This document shows, in pieces, positions 25,027-32,983 of a stretch of DNA of 33,079 bases. This stretch comes from 39-52-133 sp036523795 (GTDB lineage Bacteria; Pseudomonadota; Gammaproteobacteria; Burkholderiales; Gallionellaceae), in NCBI GenBank assembly GCA_036523795.1, contig DATDDN010000173.1, positions 1 through 33,079 on the forward strand, written 5' to 3'. Within the stretch, counting starts at the first letter, position 1, and the number at the start of each line of letters is the position of its first letter. The notes below the pieces were generated by a model. That model did not search any database. It saw only the letters and a program-made list of their open reading frames with translations, and was not told the origin of the DNA. The position numbers were made by a program, and so were the translations under genes.

Positions 25027-26661
25027 ATGGATTGCATCTCAAAAGTAGTGGCACACAGCCCCTCAATAAGGCGCCATTTCCCAGGGTTTCCAGAAAGCTG
25101 GAGTCGCAAATTGACGCAACTGCCTAACACCTACGCTGATCTGTCTGCGTATTTCAATACCTTGTTGAATCGAAACCCCGCAGAGGCGGTGAAAAATGCG
25201 CGGAAGATTGATCTTGATGCGCCAGATCGTTTCAATTTGATGAGCGTGCGCGCAGCGATTTTGGTCGATGGCGGTGCATTGACCAAACAGCAGGATGCAA
25301 TCGACGAAGGCCTCGCATTATTTCGCGAGCTTCACAGTCTGTTCCCGCAGCAGGCCAGCATCACTTACAACCTGGCAAACGGGCTTGTCGCTGCGTTAGG
25401 CAATCCACCTCGTAATCGAAGTTGGCTGGATCACCAAGAGGGTACTTCTGAGAAACGCACCGAGGTTCGCCGATGCTATTGGGATATAGCTCAGGACTTG
25501 GATGCTGAGCCAACGCTTCGAACTCAGGCATGGACGAATCTTGCCAATCAGTTCAGTAACAGCAATCGGCTTGGCGAAGCTCAAGATGCGTGGCGTGTCG
25601 CGCTAAAAATCGATCCAGAGAACGGGGTTGCCGCGAGTTGCGCAGCGCGGAACTTATTGTGGCTTTTTGAGCAAGGCTTCTGTTCAGACCTTGCGCGTGT
25701 CGAAGCGCTCATGTTGGCCAAGATTGCGCATCGGCATCAGGATCGAGTAATACAGTACGCTGGCTCACAGGCTGCGAAACAGATAGCTGCATTTGCCAGC
25801 GAACTTGGCGACCCACCACCACGATTACCACACACCGATCCATTCATGGCTTGGGTGGAGCGCGAGCGTCTGACGCTCGCACCTGTGGTTGAACTGGTCG
25901 ATCCCGCCTTGGCGAAATTGGACTGGCTCGTACTACCCGGCATATCGGAGCGTGAAACGAGTGCTGGCGGGATGCCCCCGCCTGTGTTCGCCATGTTCAA
26001 TGTACTAAAGAGCGACTTTATTCTCGCGCGGGACTTGGTATGGCGCGTTCTCAACGGCAGCGCCTGGCCGATGACGGGACGTTTTGCGGACACTCTCGAC
26101 TACGCCACCTATGGCGCGGATGCTTCCGCGCTCATTTTGGCACATCGAACTGCTCTTGATCTGCTCGATAAGGTGGCTGTAACGGCGAACCACTATTTCG
26201 CGCTTGGGCAACAGTCGGATAAAGTCTACTTCGGCCGGCTATGGCGGCAGAAACCTGACAAGATAACTGGCGTGCGCCCACTCGCCAATACGGTAGACAG
26301 GACCATTCGCGCCGGTGTCCCCGCCCTCTATGGTCTTGTGGAGCTTGCTGACGACTACGACAACGAGGCTGGCATCCTACGCCCTCAAAAAGACCTCCGT
26401 AACGCGGGCACTCACCGTTTTGTCATATTGCACGACCTGGTAAATCCGGCACCCAGCAGACAGGCGCCCGAAGTCGAACATCACCACCGCGAGCAGTTCA
26501 CTAAGGAGGTGTTGTACGCGCTACGCGTTGCCAGATCGGCCATACAGACTCTGGCACTTGCGATCTCGCAGCACGAGCAAAATCTCGCAATGCGGAAAGG
26601 CGGTATGGTTGGAACACTGATTGTCCCCGACCATGATTGGGTGCGAGGGCGCAAGGATTGA
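25027..26661 (+). CDS. TPR and HEPN domain protein (LA2681-like)
   Basis: A 544-residue cytosolic protein. Residues 40-230 or so are TPR-like helices (ITYNLANGLVAALGN, WTNLANQFSNSNRLGEAQDAWRVALKIDPEN). The C-terminal part from about 340 resembles the LA2681-type HEPN domain. The HEPN ribonuclease motif Rx4H is present as R458-NAGT-H463. HEPN proteins are metal-independent RNases in toxin-antitoxin, abortive-infection and other defence systems; a defence role here is inferred. ATG 25027 is the first start after a stop codon at 25009; GGG directly abuts it, so the true start may lie a little downstream. It ends 179 bases before the E3-type RNase gene. Confidence 0.72.
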   Translation: MDCISKVVAHSPSIRRHFPGFPESWSRKLTQLPNTYADLSAYFNTLLNRNPAEAVKNARKIDLDAPDRFNLMSVRAAILVDGGALTKQQDAIDEGLALFRELHSLFPQQASITYNLANGLVAALGNPPRNRSWLDHQEGTSEKRTEVRRCYWDIAQDLDAEPTLRTQAWTNLANQFSNSNRLGEAQDAWRVALKIDPENGVAASCAARNLLWLFEQGFCSDLARVEALMLAKIAHRHQDRVIQYAGSQAAKQIAAFASELGDPPPRLPHTDPFMAWVERERLTLAPVVELVDPALAKLDWLVLPGISERETSAGGMPPPVFAMFNVLKSDFILARDLVWRVLNGSAWPMTGRFADTLDYATYGADASALILAHRTALDLLDKVAVTANHYFALGQQSDKVYFGRLWRQKPDKITGVRPLANTVDRTIRAGVPALYGLVELADDYDNEAGILRPQKDLRNAGTHRFVILHDLVNPAPSRQAPEVEHHHREQFTKEVLYALRVARSAIQTLALAISQHEQNLAMRKGGMVGTLIVPDHDWVRGRKD

Positions 26662-26781
26662 ATGCAGACGCAGCGCCAAAACTCCGCGCATTAATTCTAC
26701 CAGATGCCGTCTCACCTTCCGTGGCTGCCCCAAATTTTAGAGTCGTTATACGTCTGCCGCATCTTGGTTTGGTGTCAGTAA

Positions 26782-26809
26782 TTCTTGTGCACTGTCTTGT
26801 CTGTATAAT
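26782..26809 (+). promoter_or_regulatory. Promoter of the E3-type RNase operon
   Basis: Perfect -10 TATAAT at 26804-26809 with a weak -35-like TTCTTG at 26782 (16-base spacer). Predicted start near 26816, 25 bases before the GTG start. Confidence 0.5.
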
Positions 26810-26840
26810 AGCGGCGAGCGATCAATTGGGGGGATATCTG

Positions 26841-27074
26841 GTGACTTCGAAACCGATACCAAAGCCATCATTCTTAGATGGCTGCCAGTACCTTGGCGCA
26901 TTTTCGGGTGAGCGTCGTTGGCGATCATCCGATGGGAAGCGGATCTATACTTGGGACGGTTTACATGGGGAAATTGAAGTATTCAACAGACGTGGGCGCC
27001 ATTTGGGAGCAATCGATCCGATTCACGGCAATCTTGTGAAGGACGCAGTACCTGGGAGAACAATCGATGTCTAA
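26841..27074 (+). CDS. Stand-alone colicin E3-type 16S rRNase domain (cytotoxic domain)
   Basis: GTG 26841 is chosen: GGGGGGA stands about 7 bases before it and the TATAAT promoter just before that. The 77-residue product matches the nuclease domain of colicin E3, cloacin DF13 and pyocin S6, which cuts 16S rRNA near the decoding site. Catalytic positions are all present: D39, H42, E44 and E46 in TWDGLHGEIE, and R73 near the C-terminus (colicin E3 D510, H513, E515, E517, R545). HLGAIDP matches the E3 HLGSFDP. There are no receptor-binding, translocation or secretion domains, so it is either an intracellular toxin or an orphan toxin tail. The stop overlaps the next gene by 8 bases. Confidence 0.8.
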   Translation: MTSKPIPKPSFLDGCQYLGAFSGERRWRSSDGKRIYTWDGLHGEIEVFNRRGRHLGAIDPIHGNLVKDAVPGRTIDV

Positions 27075-27381
27075 TTTTGTGACCAATTGCCTTAAGGGCG
27101 ACGCACTTCTGGACGACATCGACGACTACGTCGATGAGTGGCATGAAACAAATGGAAAGATTCCCCTTCATCAATATCTCGGCATGTCCCGGACTGAATA
27201 TGCATTGTGGGTTGCTGACCCCGATGTTCTACCGTTTGTAATCGCTGCTCACCGAGAGAAGAGAGATGTCGGCGAACTATTGGAGGAGTTCAATGCCCTT
27301 CCCTTGGCCGCGCGCGCAGAAGGCCCAGAAAAGGCGAACGAGCTGATGCATTGGCTTAAGAAAGAGGGGCTATGGAAGTAA
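27067..27381 (+). CDS. 104-residue acidic protein, probable antitoxin/immunity partner
   Basis: Overlaps the RNase gene by 8 bases and the ImmA/IrrE gene by 10, so all three are translationally linked. The N-terminal half is strongly acidic (DALLDDIDDYVDEWHE), suited to binding a basic RNase; then LHQYLGMSRTEYALWV and a helical C-terminal half ending LMHWLKKEGLWK. It does not resemble the colicin E3 immunity protein. It belongs to a small family I have seen beside toxin genes but cannot name. The antitoxin role is inferred from position, size and charge; a DNA-binding motif is not evident. Confidence 0.72.
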   Translation: MSNFVTNCLKGDALLDDIDDYVDEWHETNGKIPLHQYLGMSRTEYALWVADPDVLPFVIAAHREKRDVGELLEEFNALPLAARAEGPEKANELMHWLKKEGLWK

Positions 27382-28352
27382 ACTCAAGCCCACCGGCAAA
27401 ACTCGCGCGACGTCTCATAACTAAGTTATCGCTCAAACCTCCCATTGATGTTAGAGGCCTAGTCGAAGCGTACGCTGACCTAGTAATTACGAAAATCCCC
27501 ATAGATGGCGTAGACGGAATTTCTCTAAACCTGAAGACCTTTGGAAAAAGAGCCAGGGTCATCCTTAATGCGGAAAACCCACCAACTCGGCAGCGTTTTA
27601 CACTTGCCCATGAACTAGGGCACATACTTATACCGTGGCACACAGGAAGCATTGTTGACCACGTCGACCCCACCCAATCTCATGGCGCAGACAACTACTG
27701 GGAATTTGAGTCCGAAGCCAACACCTTTGCGGGTGAACTTCTCGTGCCGGCCCAATGGGCCGCCGAACTGCTTGCTGGAGCCGACGACTTAGCCATGCTC
27801 CACGTGCAAATCGCGCAACGATGTGAAGTCTCTCTACACGCAGCGGCGATTCGTCTAGCTCAACTCCTACCAAAGAACATTGTGTTCGCAGTTGAGCGTG
27901 CGGGCATTGTCGAATTTTCGGGGAGATCTGACGGGACGCTTGCCAACGCTCTGCCGTGGGGGGGTAAATTCCCTGCAAATGTTTATGAGTATTGTGAAAA
28001 ACACTACTCAGTGACCGCTGAAAATCGTCGTACGCATTGGTGGAGACTACCTAATTCGTGCGCGATCGCAGTAACTGACAAGCGGCCTTGGAGAGAAATT
28101 CTCGATTCCGTAGTAGCAGGCTTAGGTATCTCTGCTGCCGATCAAAAGGAACTCAAATCATCTATTAATGGGGTCGTTGCTTACGCGAACAGTGTCGCAA
28201 GGCGATCCAAGGAGTATTCAGTGGATACCGTAGTGGCAGCTTGTATGCAGAGGCTCAACGACAGGCCTGAATTTCAAGATATTGTTAATCACGCAGATTT
28301 CAAAGCTTTTCTAGTACAAAAGGCTCGTGCATTGGTTGAGCCAACTAGCTAA
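27372..28352 (+). CDS. ImmA/IrrE family zinc metallopeptidase
   Basis: A 326-residue cytosolic protein. The zincin motif is HELGH (H80-E81, H84) in RQRFTLAHELGHILIP, with the third-ligand region ESEANTFAGELLVPA (E113/E115). ImmA/IrrE peptidases cleave repressors or antitoxins, often under stress. Here the gene is third in an overlapping operon with a 16S rRNase-like toxin and its probable antitoxin, so the 104-residue protein is the natural candidate substrate (inference). Residues from about 170 to 326 have no recognised domain and could be a sensor. GAGGGG lies just before the ATG within the preceding gene. No HTH partner gene, usual beside ImmA, is present. Confidence 0.85.
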   Translation: MEVNSSPPAKLARRLITKLSLKPPIDVRGLVEAYADLVITKIPIDGVDGISLNLKTFGKRARVILNAENPPTRQRFTLAHELGHILIPWHTGSIVDHVDPTQSHGADNYWEFESEANTFAGELLVPAQWAAELLAGADDLAMLHVQIAQRCEVSLHAAAIRLAQLLPKNIVFAVERAGIVEFSGRSDGTLANALPWGGKFPANVYEYCEKHYSVTAENRRTHWWRLPNSCAIAVTDKRPWREILDSVVAGLGISAADQKELKSSINGVVAYANSVARRSKEYSVDTVVAACMQRLNDRPEFQDIVNHADFKAFLVQKARALVEPTS

Positions 28353-28683
28353 TTTTGCATGCAGATGCTCGCTGTGCGAAGCTGCGTTGCCGCTCGGTCG
28401 ATCCCTCTGTTGCTTGTTACTGAGACGCTAAGGATCTGATCTGGAGAGCATGTGAAACATTACCGAGTGAACGGAGACCGTATGCAACACCACGTGGTTG
28501 TTAATGAGCGCCTTGACCGAACAGCAGCCGCTAGCGGCTGGAAGTCGGCGGAAGGGCAGCAAGGTCTGCTTTACACAAAAATCCGGATTCTCCCTGCATT
28601 GTGCTGCATTAACTTATACTCCCCATCTCAACATCTTTGCTTCCGATTATCCTCTCGGTGACTAGCGTTAGCCCGGTTTCTTT
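28353..28683 (+). other. 331-base intergenic region
   Basis: No convincing gene was seen. It contains a 16-bp perfect palindrome, CAGCCGCTAGCGGCTG (28525-28540), and a -10-like TATACT at 28615-28620 for the acyltransferase gene. It marks the right edge of the toxin/protease operon. Confidence 0.5.
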
Positions 28684-29727
28684 ATGAAGTTTGTCCGTTA
28701 CTCTGACTGGAAGCAGCTGCCGGAAAGTGCTGATGCACTTTTTGCGCGGGAACAGAAAGGCAGTATCTTCTTCTCGCGCCAGTGGTTTGAATGCCTGACC
28801 GCCAGAGTCCTGGATGTTGATCACACTCTGGTATTGGCCTGTGTGGTGGACGGGGACAGGGTGATGGCCATGCTTCCCTTGATGGAGTGCGCCGGTGTCA
28901 ACACCTGGTACTCTCTCTCGCTGCCTCACGGGTATACGCCACTTTATAGCCTGCTGCTTGCAGACGATGATCAGGAGCAGGTTCTTTCCTGCCTGGTCCG
29001 GGCACTGGATCAGCTGCCGGTGAATGCATTGTTGTTGGAGCCGGTTGCCAGGGATGACGGCAATATTCAGCGTTTGGCGAAACTGCTGGAACAGACCGGA
29101 TTCAGGTGTGAATATGATTTCAGGCACTACAACTGGGTCCATCACCTGCAGGGGCAGTCGTATCAGGAGTACATGGCCGGCAGGCCGGCCACAGTGCTCA
29201 ATACGATTTCCCGCAAGAAGCGCAGACTCGAACGCGAACACGGCTATGAAATTCGCCTCTTCACCGGCGCAGAAGCGCTGCCCCGCATGGCTGATTACCA
29301 TGTGGTCTACAATGCCAGCTGGAAACAGAATGAAGTCAGGAATGCTGATCTTCAGCATTGCTTTGTAGAGGCCTTTTCGCAAGCAGGCTGGTCCAGGCTT
29401 GCGATCATGTATATCAAGGGGCAGCCTGTTGCCGCACAGCTTTGGTTTGTATACCAGAACAAGGCAATCATCTTCAGGCTTGCGTATGATAAGGCGTGGC
29501 GGGAGTATTCGACGGGTTCCATACTGACCAGTTTCCTGATGGAGTATGTGATCGATACCGACAGAGTGGCAGAGATTGATTTTCTGACGGGCAATGAAGC
29601 TTACAAACAGGACTGGATGTCTGACCGCAGGGAGCGTTTCCTGTTGAGTTGCATCAAGAACAAGAGTCCGGCAGGCAGGTATGAAAGAGTTGTTGCATCG
29701 TTGAAACAAATGCTGAAATGGGGATAA
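28684..29727 (+). CDS. GNAT-fold acyltransferase, BioF2/CelD-like (Acetyltransf_6)
   Basis: A 347-residue protein with two diverged GNAT-like halves, as in FemAB/BioF2-type transferases. The central part reads NTISRKKRRLEREHGYEIRLF and the C-terminal part has QPVAAQLWFVYQNKAIIFRLAYD, IDFLTGNEAYKQDWMSDRRER, all typical of this family. Members acylate sugars or peptidyl chains, often in exopolysaccharide or lipid pathways; no such genes flank it. The ATG at 28684 has no clear ribosome site. The next gene begins 4 bases after its stop. Confidence 0.82.
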   Translation: MKFVRYSDWKQLPESADALFAREQKGSIFFSRQWFECLTARVLDVDHTLVLACVVDGDRVMAMLPLMECAGVNTWYSLSLPHGYTPLYSLLLADDDQEQVLSCLVRALDQLPVNALLLEPVARDDGNIQRLAKLLEQTGFRCEYDFRHYNWVHHLQGQSYQEYMAGRPATVLNTISRKKRRLEREHGYEIRLFTGAEALPRMADYHVVYNASWKQNEVRNADLQHCFVEAFSQAGWSRLAIMYIKGQPVAAQLWFVYQNKAIIFRLAYDKAWREYSTGSILTSFLMEYVIDTDRVAEIDFLTGNEAYKQDWMSDRRERFLLSCIKNKSPAGRYERVVASLKQMLKWG

Positions 29728-29731
29728 GGGA

Positions 29732-30058
29732 ATGAGCATGAAACAATACGTATTGGTTTATCTGGGTGGCAACCCTCCAACCAACCAGGAGCAAGCCAGA
29801 CTTCACCACATGAAATATGTGGAGTGGTTGACATCGCTCGGTGATGCACTGGTGATTCCTACCATTCCATTGAAGGATACAAATACCGTCGGTTCTGATG
29901 GGTCGGTAAGAGAAGGCGGCAGTAGCGCAATGTCCGGCTTCTCGGTGATTAGAACAGACTCCATGGAGTCTGCATTGTCGATAGCACAAGCCTGCCCTTT
30001 TCTGGAAATCGGCGGTTCACTGGAGGTGTCTGAGATGATGCAGATACCCCTTCAGTAA
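29732..30058 (+). CDS. YciI-like (DGPF) small protein
   Basis: A 108-residue ferredoxin-like-fold protein, YVLVYLGGNPPTNQEQA at the start and MESALSIAQACPFLEIGGSLEVSEMM near the end, typical of the YciI/YCII-related superfamily. Function in the family ranges from enzyme to unknown. GGGATAAGGGA lies just before the ATG (two ATGs, 29732 and 29738, are possible). It follows the acyltransferase by 4 bases and is probably co-expressed. Confidence 0.78.
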   Translation: MSMKQYVLVYLGGNPPTNQEQARLHHMKYVEWLTSLGDALVIPTIPLKDTNTVGSDGSVREGGSSAMSGFSVIRTDSMESALSIAQACPFLEIGGSLEVSEMMQIPLQ

Positions 30059-30476
30059 TGACCTATGCTGTCAGCCAGGTGTGCCATTCATCGCGCCTGG
30101 GTCGGCCATCTGTCGCAAACGGCGCAGCGAATGATATTCCCGGCTGGCGTCTGTATTCGAGAGGGAAGCTAACGCCTCCCCAGACGCTGTGAGGGGCTGA
30201 TAACAGATCATGTTGGCGCCCGTCGGCACAGTGCGCGCGAATTGTCCGCACTGAGTAGTCGCCTACATTGCGACCATCTACCCACCTCCAGCCATTCCCG
30301 CCCCCCACCTACGCAATTATCCCCATTGTCCGTCGCATGTATTGCGCCTGAGAATGCAACTCAGGCTGATTTGCCAGTTCTAATTGAAATACAGGCAAGA
30401 CGCAGCCAGCTCTGGCGTGCCCGCGCTGCCTACGCGATGGGGCCATGCCAGCATATCCAGTTTCCGAGGAGGTTGT
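30059..30476 (+). other. 418-base intergenic region
   Basis: No supported gene was seen. An 81-codon leftward frame (30063-30308) lacks a family match and a good ribosome site. The right end carries AGGAGG for the next gene. Confidence 0.5.
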
Positions 30477-30761
30477 ATGTCGCGAGCGCTCCTTATTTCA
30501 TTCATGGCGATGGCCATGCTGCTGCTGTTCAGCGCTGCGTTTGCGCAGGGCTACGACGATTGTAAGCAGGCCTGCGCCGCGGACCGTGACACGCGCAATA
30601 TGGCTTGCCCGTCCCCTTACGATGATCCCAGTGCCGGCGCGGAGCGTCGCCAATGCATAGAGAAAAATCAGGCTGCCTACAAGGAATGCATCAAGCAGTG
30701 TCCGGCGCCACCGCCCGCATCGTCAGGTGATCAGCTTGCTCCTCCGGCGATGGGGTATTGA
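30477..30761 (+). CDS. Small secreted protein with twin CX3C motifs
   Basis: A 94-residue protein. AGGAGG is 5 bases before ATG 30477. The signal peptide (ALLISFMAMAMLLLFSAAFA) is followed by a mature part of about 70 residues with six Cys, including CKQAC and CIKQC, a twin CX3C pattern like that of helical-hairpin proteins; a Pro-rich tail (PAPPPASS) ends it. It should fold in the periplasm with two or three disulfides. The role is unknown. It is followed 31 bases on by a small RHH-like gene. Confidence 0.7.
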   Translation: MSRALLISFMAMAMLLLFSAAFAQGYDDCKQACAADRDTRNMACPSPYDDPSAGAERRQCIEKNQAAYKECIKQCPAPPPASSGDQLAPPAMGY

Positions 30762-30792
30762 GCGCAGCGGTGTTTCACAGAAGGAGGTTGAT

Positions 30793-31023
30793 ATGTCTGA
30801 CCAAGTCCAGGTTTACATCGACCGCGAGGTCTATGACAGGCTGCAGATGCTGATGGTGCCACCCATCAGCGATGCGAATGCGGTGATCAAGGAGCTGCTG
30901 TATCACGATGGCCGTGCCAGCGCGGCGGCTATTGATATGGAGTCGGCTGCACAGCACTACACTTTCGCGCAGGAAATCGAGCGCGCGCTGCAGGGCTATT
31001 ACGATTCGGGCGGCAATACCTGA
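30793..31023 (+). CDS. Small protein with a ribbon-helix-helix-like N-terminus
   Basis: A 76-residue protein. AAGGAGG is 6 bases before the ATG, a strong site. The N-terminal 40 residues (VQVYIDREVYDRLQMLM, DANAVIKELLYHDG) have the strand-helix-helix pattern of RHH DNA-binding proteins; the C-terminal half is acidic and helical. It could be an antitoxin-like or autoregulatory protein, but no toxin gene is adjacent, so this stays tentative. Confidence 0.65.
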   Translation: MSDQVQVYIDREVYDRLQMLMVPPISDANAVIKELLYHDGRASAAAIDMESAAQHYTFAQEIERALQGYYDSGGNT

Positions 31024-31077
31024 GCCGCTCTGTATCGGCGTTTCTGCATGTTGTGATGCAGGCTCGTGCCGGGCGCA

Positions 31078-31101
31078 CCTTCTCCCGCGAGGGGGAGAGG
31101 G
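31078..31101 (+). repeat. CCCTCTCCC-type hairpin repeat, copy 2 (diverged)
   Basis: Nine-pair stem (31078-31086 with 31093-31101, one G-U), extended outside by GCGCA (31073-31077)/TGCGC (31105-31109). It is the most diverged copy in the window. Confidence 0.7.
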
Positions 31102-31206
31102 GTTTGCGCGCCTGCCCGTGCGCCTCTCTTGCCCTGCGGGTTGCTTCCGCGAATAATGCGACGCAGGCCACCTTCTGGCCGGCAACCAGGGCAGCGTCGA
31201 ATCCAT

Positions 31207-32601
31207 ATGAAAAAAATCCTCAAGTTCCTGAAGTGGTCCGTAATAGTTCTGTTGGGTCTCCCCGTTGTGCTTTATCTGGTGTGGGTTGTCGGCAATCTGA
31301 AAAAGGATGAGCTGAGCCCAGAGCTGACGCGCCTGCTGGCGCAGCAGCACAGCCAGATGCCGGAAAAGGACAACGCCTATTTCGACACCATTGGGCTGGC
31401 AGCGCCTGCGGACATGGAGCCGCATGCCTGGGGTGTGTCGTGGTTCACCCAGGCTGCCGCCAATGATCGCGCGGTGCTGGAAGACAAGCCTGCCGTGCCG
31501 GTGAATCTCGCCGGCTACCCCGCAATGAACCGCATGCCCGAGCTGCCTTGCACGCAGCGCGACGCGCAGCGCACGTGCCTGCAAGAAGTCGCCTCGGATA
31601 TTCCGGCGGTGCAGAAACAGCTGGCGGAAGAGGCCATCACCCTGCAGCGCCTCGATGCCCTGCTGGACAAGGCCTACCAGGAGCCCCGGCGCGAACTGAG
31701 CTTCAAGTCGGAGCTGCCGCCTCTGGCCGCCACCGCACGGGCGAGCCGGCTTGCGCAGGTGCGCATCGCCGTGGCGATGATCCAGCACCGCGACGATGCC
31801 GCGCTTGCGCGCTGGAAAAACGAAACCGCCTTTGCGCTGCGCCAGGCCCGGGCCTCGCATACGCTGATCAGCACACTGGTGCCGGTGTCCGCCCTGAGCC
31901 GCTACCAGCGGCTGCTGGCCGAATATATTTCCGCCAATCCGAAGGCCGCGCGTGCACACGCCAGGGACCTGCAGGCCATGCTGGCGCCCTTTGAGCGTCA
32001 CGTCATTTCGCTGCAGCCCGCGCTGGAGGGCGAGGCCGAATACGCGGCGCGTTCCTTCCTCTCGCGGCAGATGTCGCTGGGCAACGACGCAGATGAGGAT
32101 GCGCCCGTGGTGAAGAAGATCACGGAGGTGCTGGCGACGCCCCTGTATGACCGCCGCGCCAGCGCAAATGAATTCTCCGCAAGGATTCTGGAATACGCGC
32201 GGGTGGCAGAACTCAAGGAGGACGAGTATCGCGCCGGGGTGAAGAAAATGGCGGAACAGGGCGACACGCTGGCGGCGGAGGCGATGTCATTTCACTTCCA
32301 CAACCCGGTGGGCAAGCTCCTGCTGGGGATCGCCGGCTCCTTCGATTATTCCGGCTACCTGTACAAGTGCGACGAGATTGCGGCCAACAAGGCGCTGCTG
32401 GCCTTTGCGGTGGACATGATCGCGCGCAACATCACTTCACCCGGGCAAATTGCGCAGGAGATCAGCGCCCGGAAGGCGCAGCTGACGCATCCGTATTCCG
32501 GCGAGCTGCCGGTGTGGGACGAGAACAGGCGCACGCTGAGCTATGCCGTGCCGGCTTCGGTCGAGCTGCACAATTACGTGCCGCTGGCGGTCAGGCTTTG
32601 A
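31207..32601 (+). CDS. Membrane-anchored protein of unknown function
   Basis: A 464-residue protein. ATG 31207 gives a basic start and one membrane helix (about 9-30: WSVIVLLGLPVVLYLVWVV). The rest is a mostly helical periplasmic part with a Cys pair (ELPCTQRDAQRTCLQ), a second hydrophobic stretch near LLLGIAGSFDYSGY (about 375-390), and no catalytic motif I recognise. The frame is open upstream to 31066, but that section overlaps the repeat copy and has no ribosome site. Base composition is high-GC again, so the chromosomal backbone seems to resume here. Confidence 0.75.
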   Translation: MKKILKFLKWSVIVLLGLPVVLYLVWVVGNLKKDELSPELTRLLAQQHSQMPEKDNAYFDTIGLAAPADMEPHAWGVSWFTQAAANDRAVLEDKPAVPVNLAGYPAMNRMPELPCTQRDAQRTCLQEVASDIPAVQKQLAEEAITLQRLDALLDKAYQEPRRELSFKSELPPLAATARASRLAQVRIAVAMIQHRDDAALARWKNETAFALRQARASHTLISTLVPVSALSRYQRLLAEYISANPKAARAHARDLQAMLAPFERHVISLQPALEGEAEYAARSFLSRQMSLGNDADEDAPVVKKITEVLATPLYDRRASANEFSARILEYARVAELKEDEYRAGVKKMAEQGDTLAAEAMSFHFHNPVGKLLLGIAGSFDYSGYLYKCDEIAANKALLAFAVDMIARNITSPGQIAQEISARKAQLTHPYSGELPVWDENRRTLSYAVPASVELHNYVPLAVRL

Positions 32602-32773
32602 GACGGGGGCGAGTCGAGGGTGTGCTCGATTTGTTGGGCTGACTTTCCCTATCCTGAGGCCGGCGATATCGTGGCAGCGCGTGGAATACGCTGCGCGTAA
32701 AGCGATCCCGTCGTGCTGAGGGGTGCGAGAGTCGCGAAAGTTGATTTGACTCGATTCCGAAACAGCGCATACC

Positions 32774-32796
32774 CCCTCTCCCTTGCAGGGAGAGGG
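32774..32796 (+). repeat. CCCTCTCCC-type hairpin repeat, copy 3
   Basis: CCCTCTCCC (32774-32782), loop TTGCA, GGGAGAGGG (32788-32796), then CAGGGGAGAGGGT. Same stem as copy 1 with a different loop. Confidence 0.88.
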
Positions 32797-32899
32797 CAGG
32801 GGAGAGGGTAGAAATGCGGCGTGCCCATCCACATCTTGACCTTCCGCGAGCTGAAAGCGGGGTGGCCGGATCAGGCCGCTTTCCGGGCGCCCATATGGG

Positions 32900-32929
32900 G
32901 TGACGCGAACGGCCCAAAACCCGTAAAAT
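32900..32929 (+). promoter_or_regulatory. Probable promoter upstream of glyQ
   Basis: GTGACG (32900-32905), 18-base spacer, TAAAAT (32924-32929); start predicted about 25 bases before the ATG. Confidence 0.4.
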
Positions 32930-32960
32930 GGCGACTTTCGCAAATCACCCGGCCGTTGCA

Positions 32961-32983
32961 ATGCTTACTTTTCAGCAAATCAT
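32961..32983 (+). pseudogene. glyQ: First codons of glycyl-tRNA synthetase alpha subunit, cut by a junction
   Basis: ATG and the next codons read MLTFQQI, the usual first seven residues of GlyQ, which continues as IL/IM plus a Trp-Asp rich segment. From 32984 the sequence no longer fits GlyQ. The fragment is too short for certainty, but its position behind a TAAAAT promoter supports it. Confidence 0.55.

Larger units (their letters stand above)
32602..32960 (+). other. 359-base intergenic region
   Basis: Contains repeat copy 3 and the presumed glyQ promoter; nothing else was seen. Confidence 0.5.

Noticed and set aside
28525..28540. 16-bp perfect palindrome as an attachment or resolution site
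   Set aside because: No integrase, tRNA or repeat partner nearby; a single short palindrome is not enough.
28452..28661. 69-codon GTG-started frame between ImmA and the acyltransferase
   Set aside because: No convincing ribosome site or family; composition looks non-coding.
30063..30308. 81-codon - strand frame in the 418-base gap
   Set aside because: Reads somewhat protein-like, but there is no ribosome site or known match; left as unsupported.
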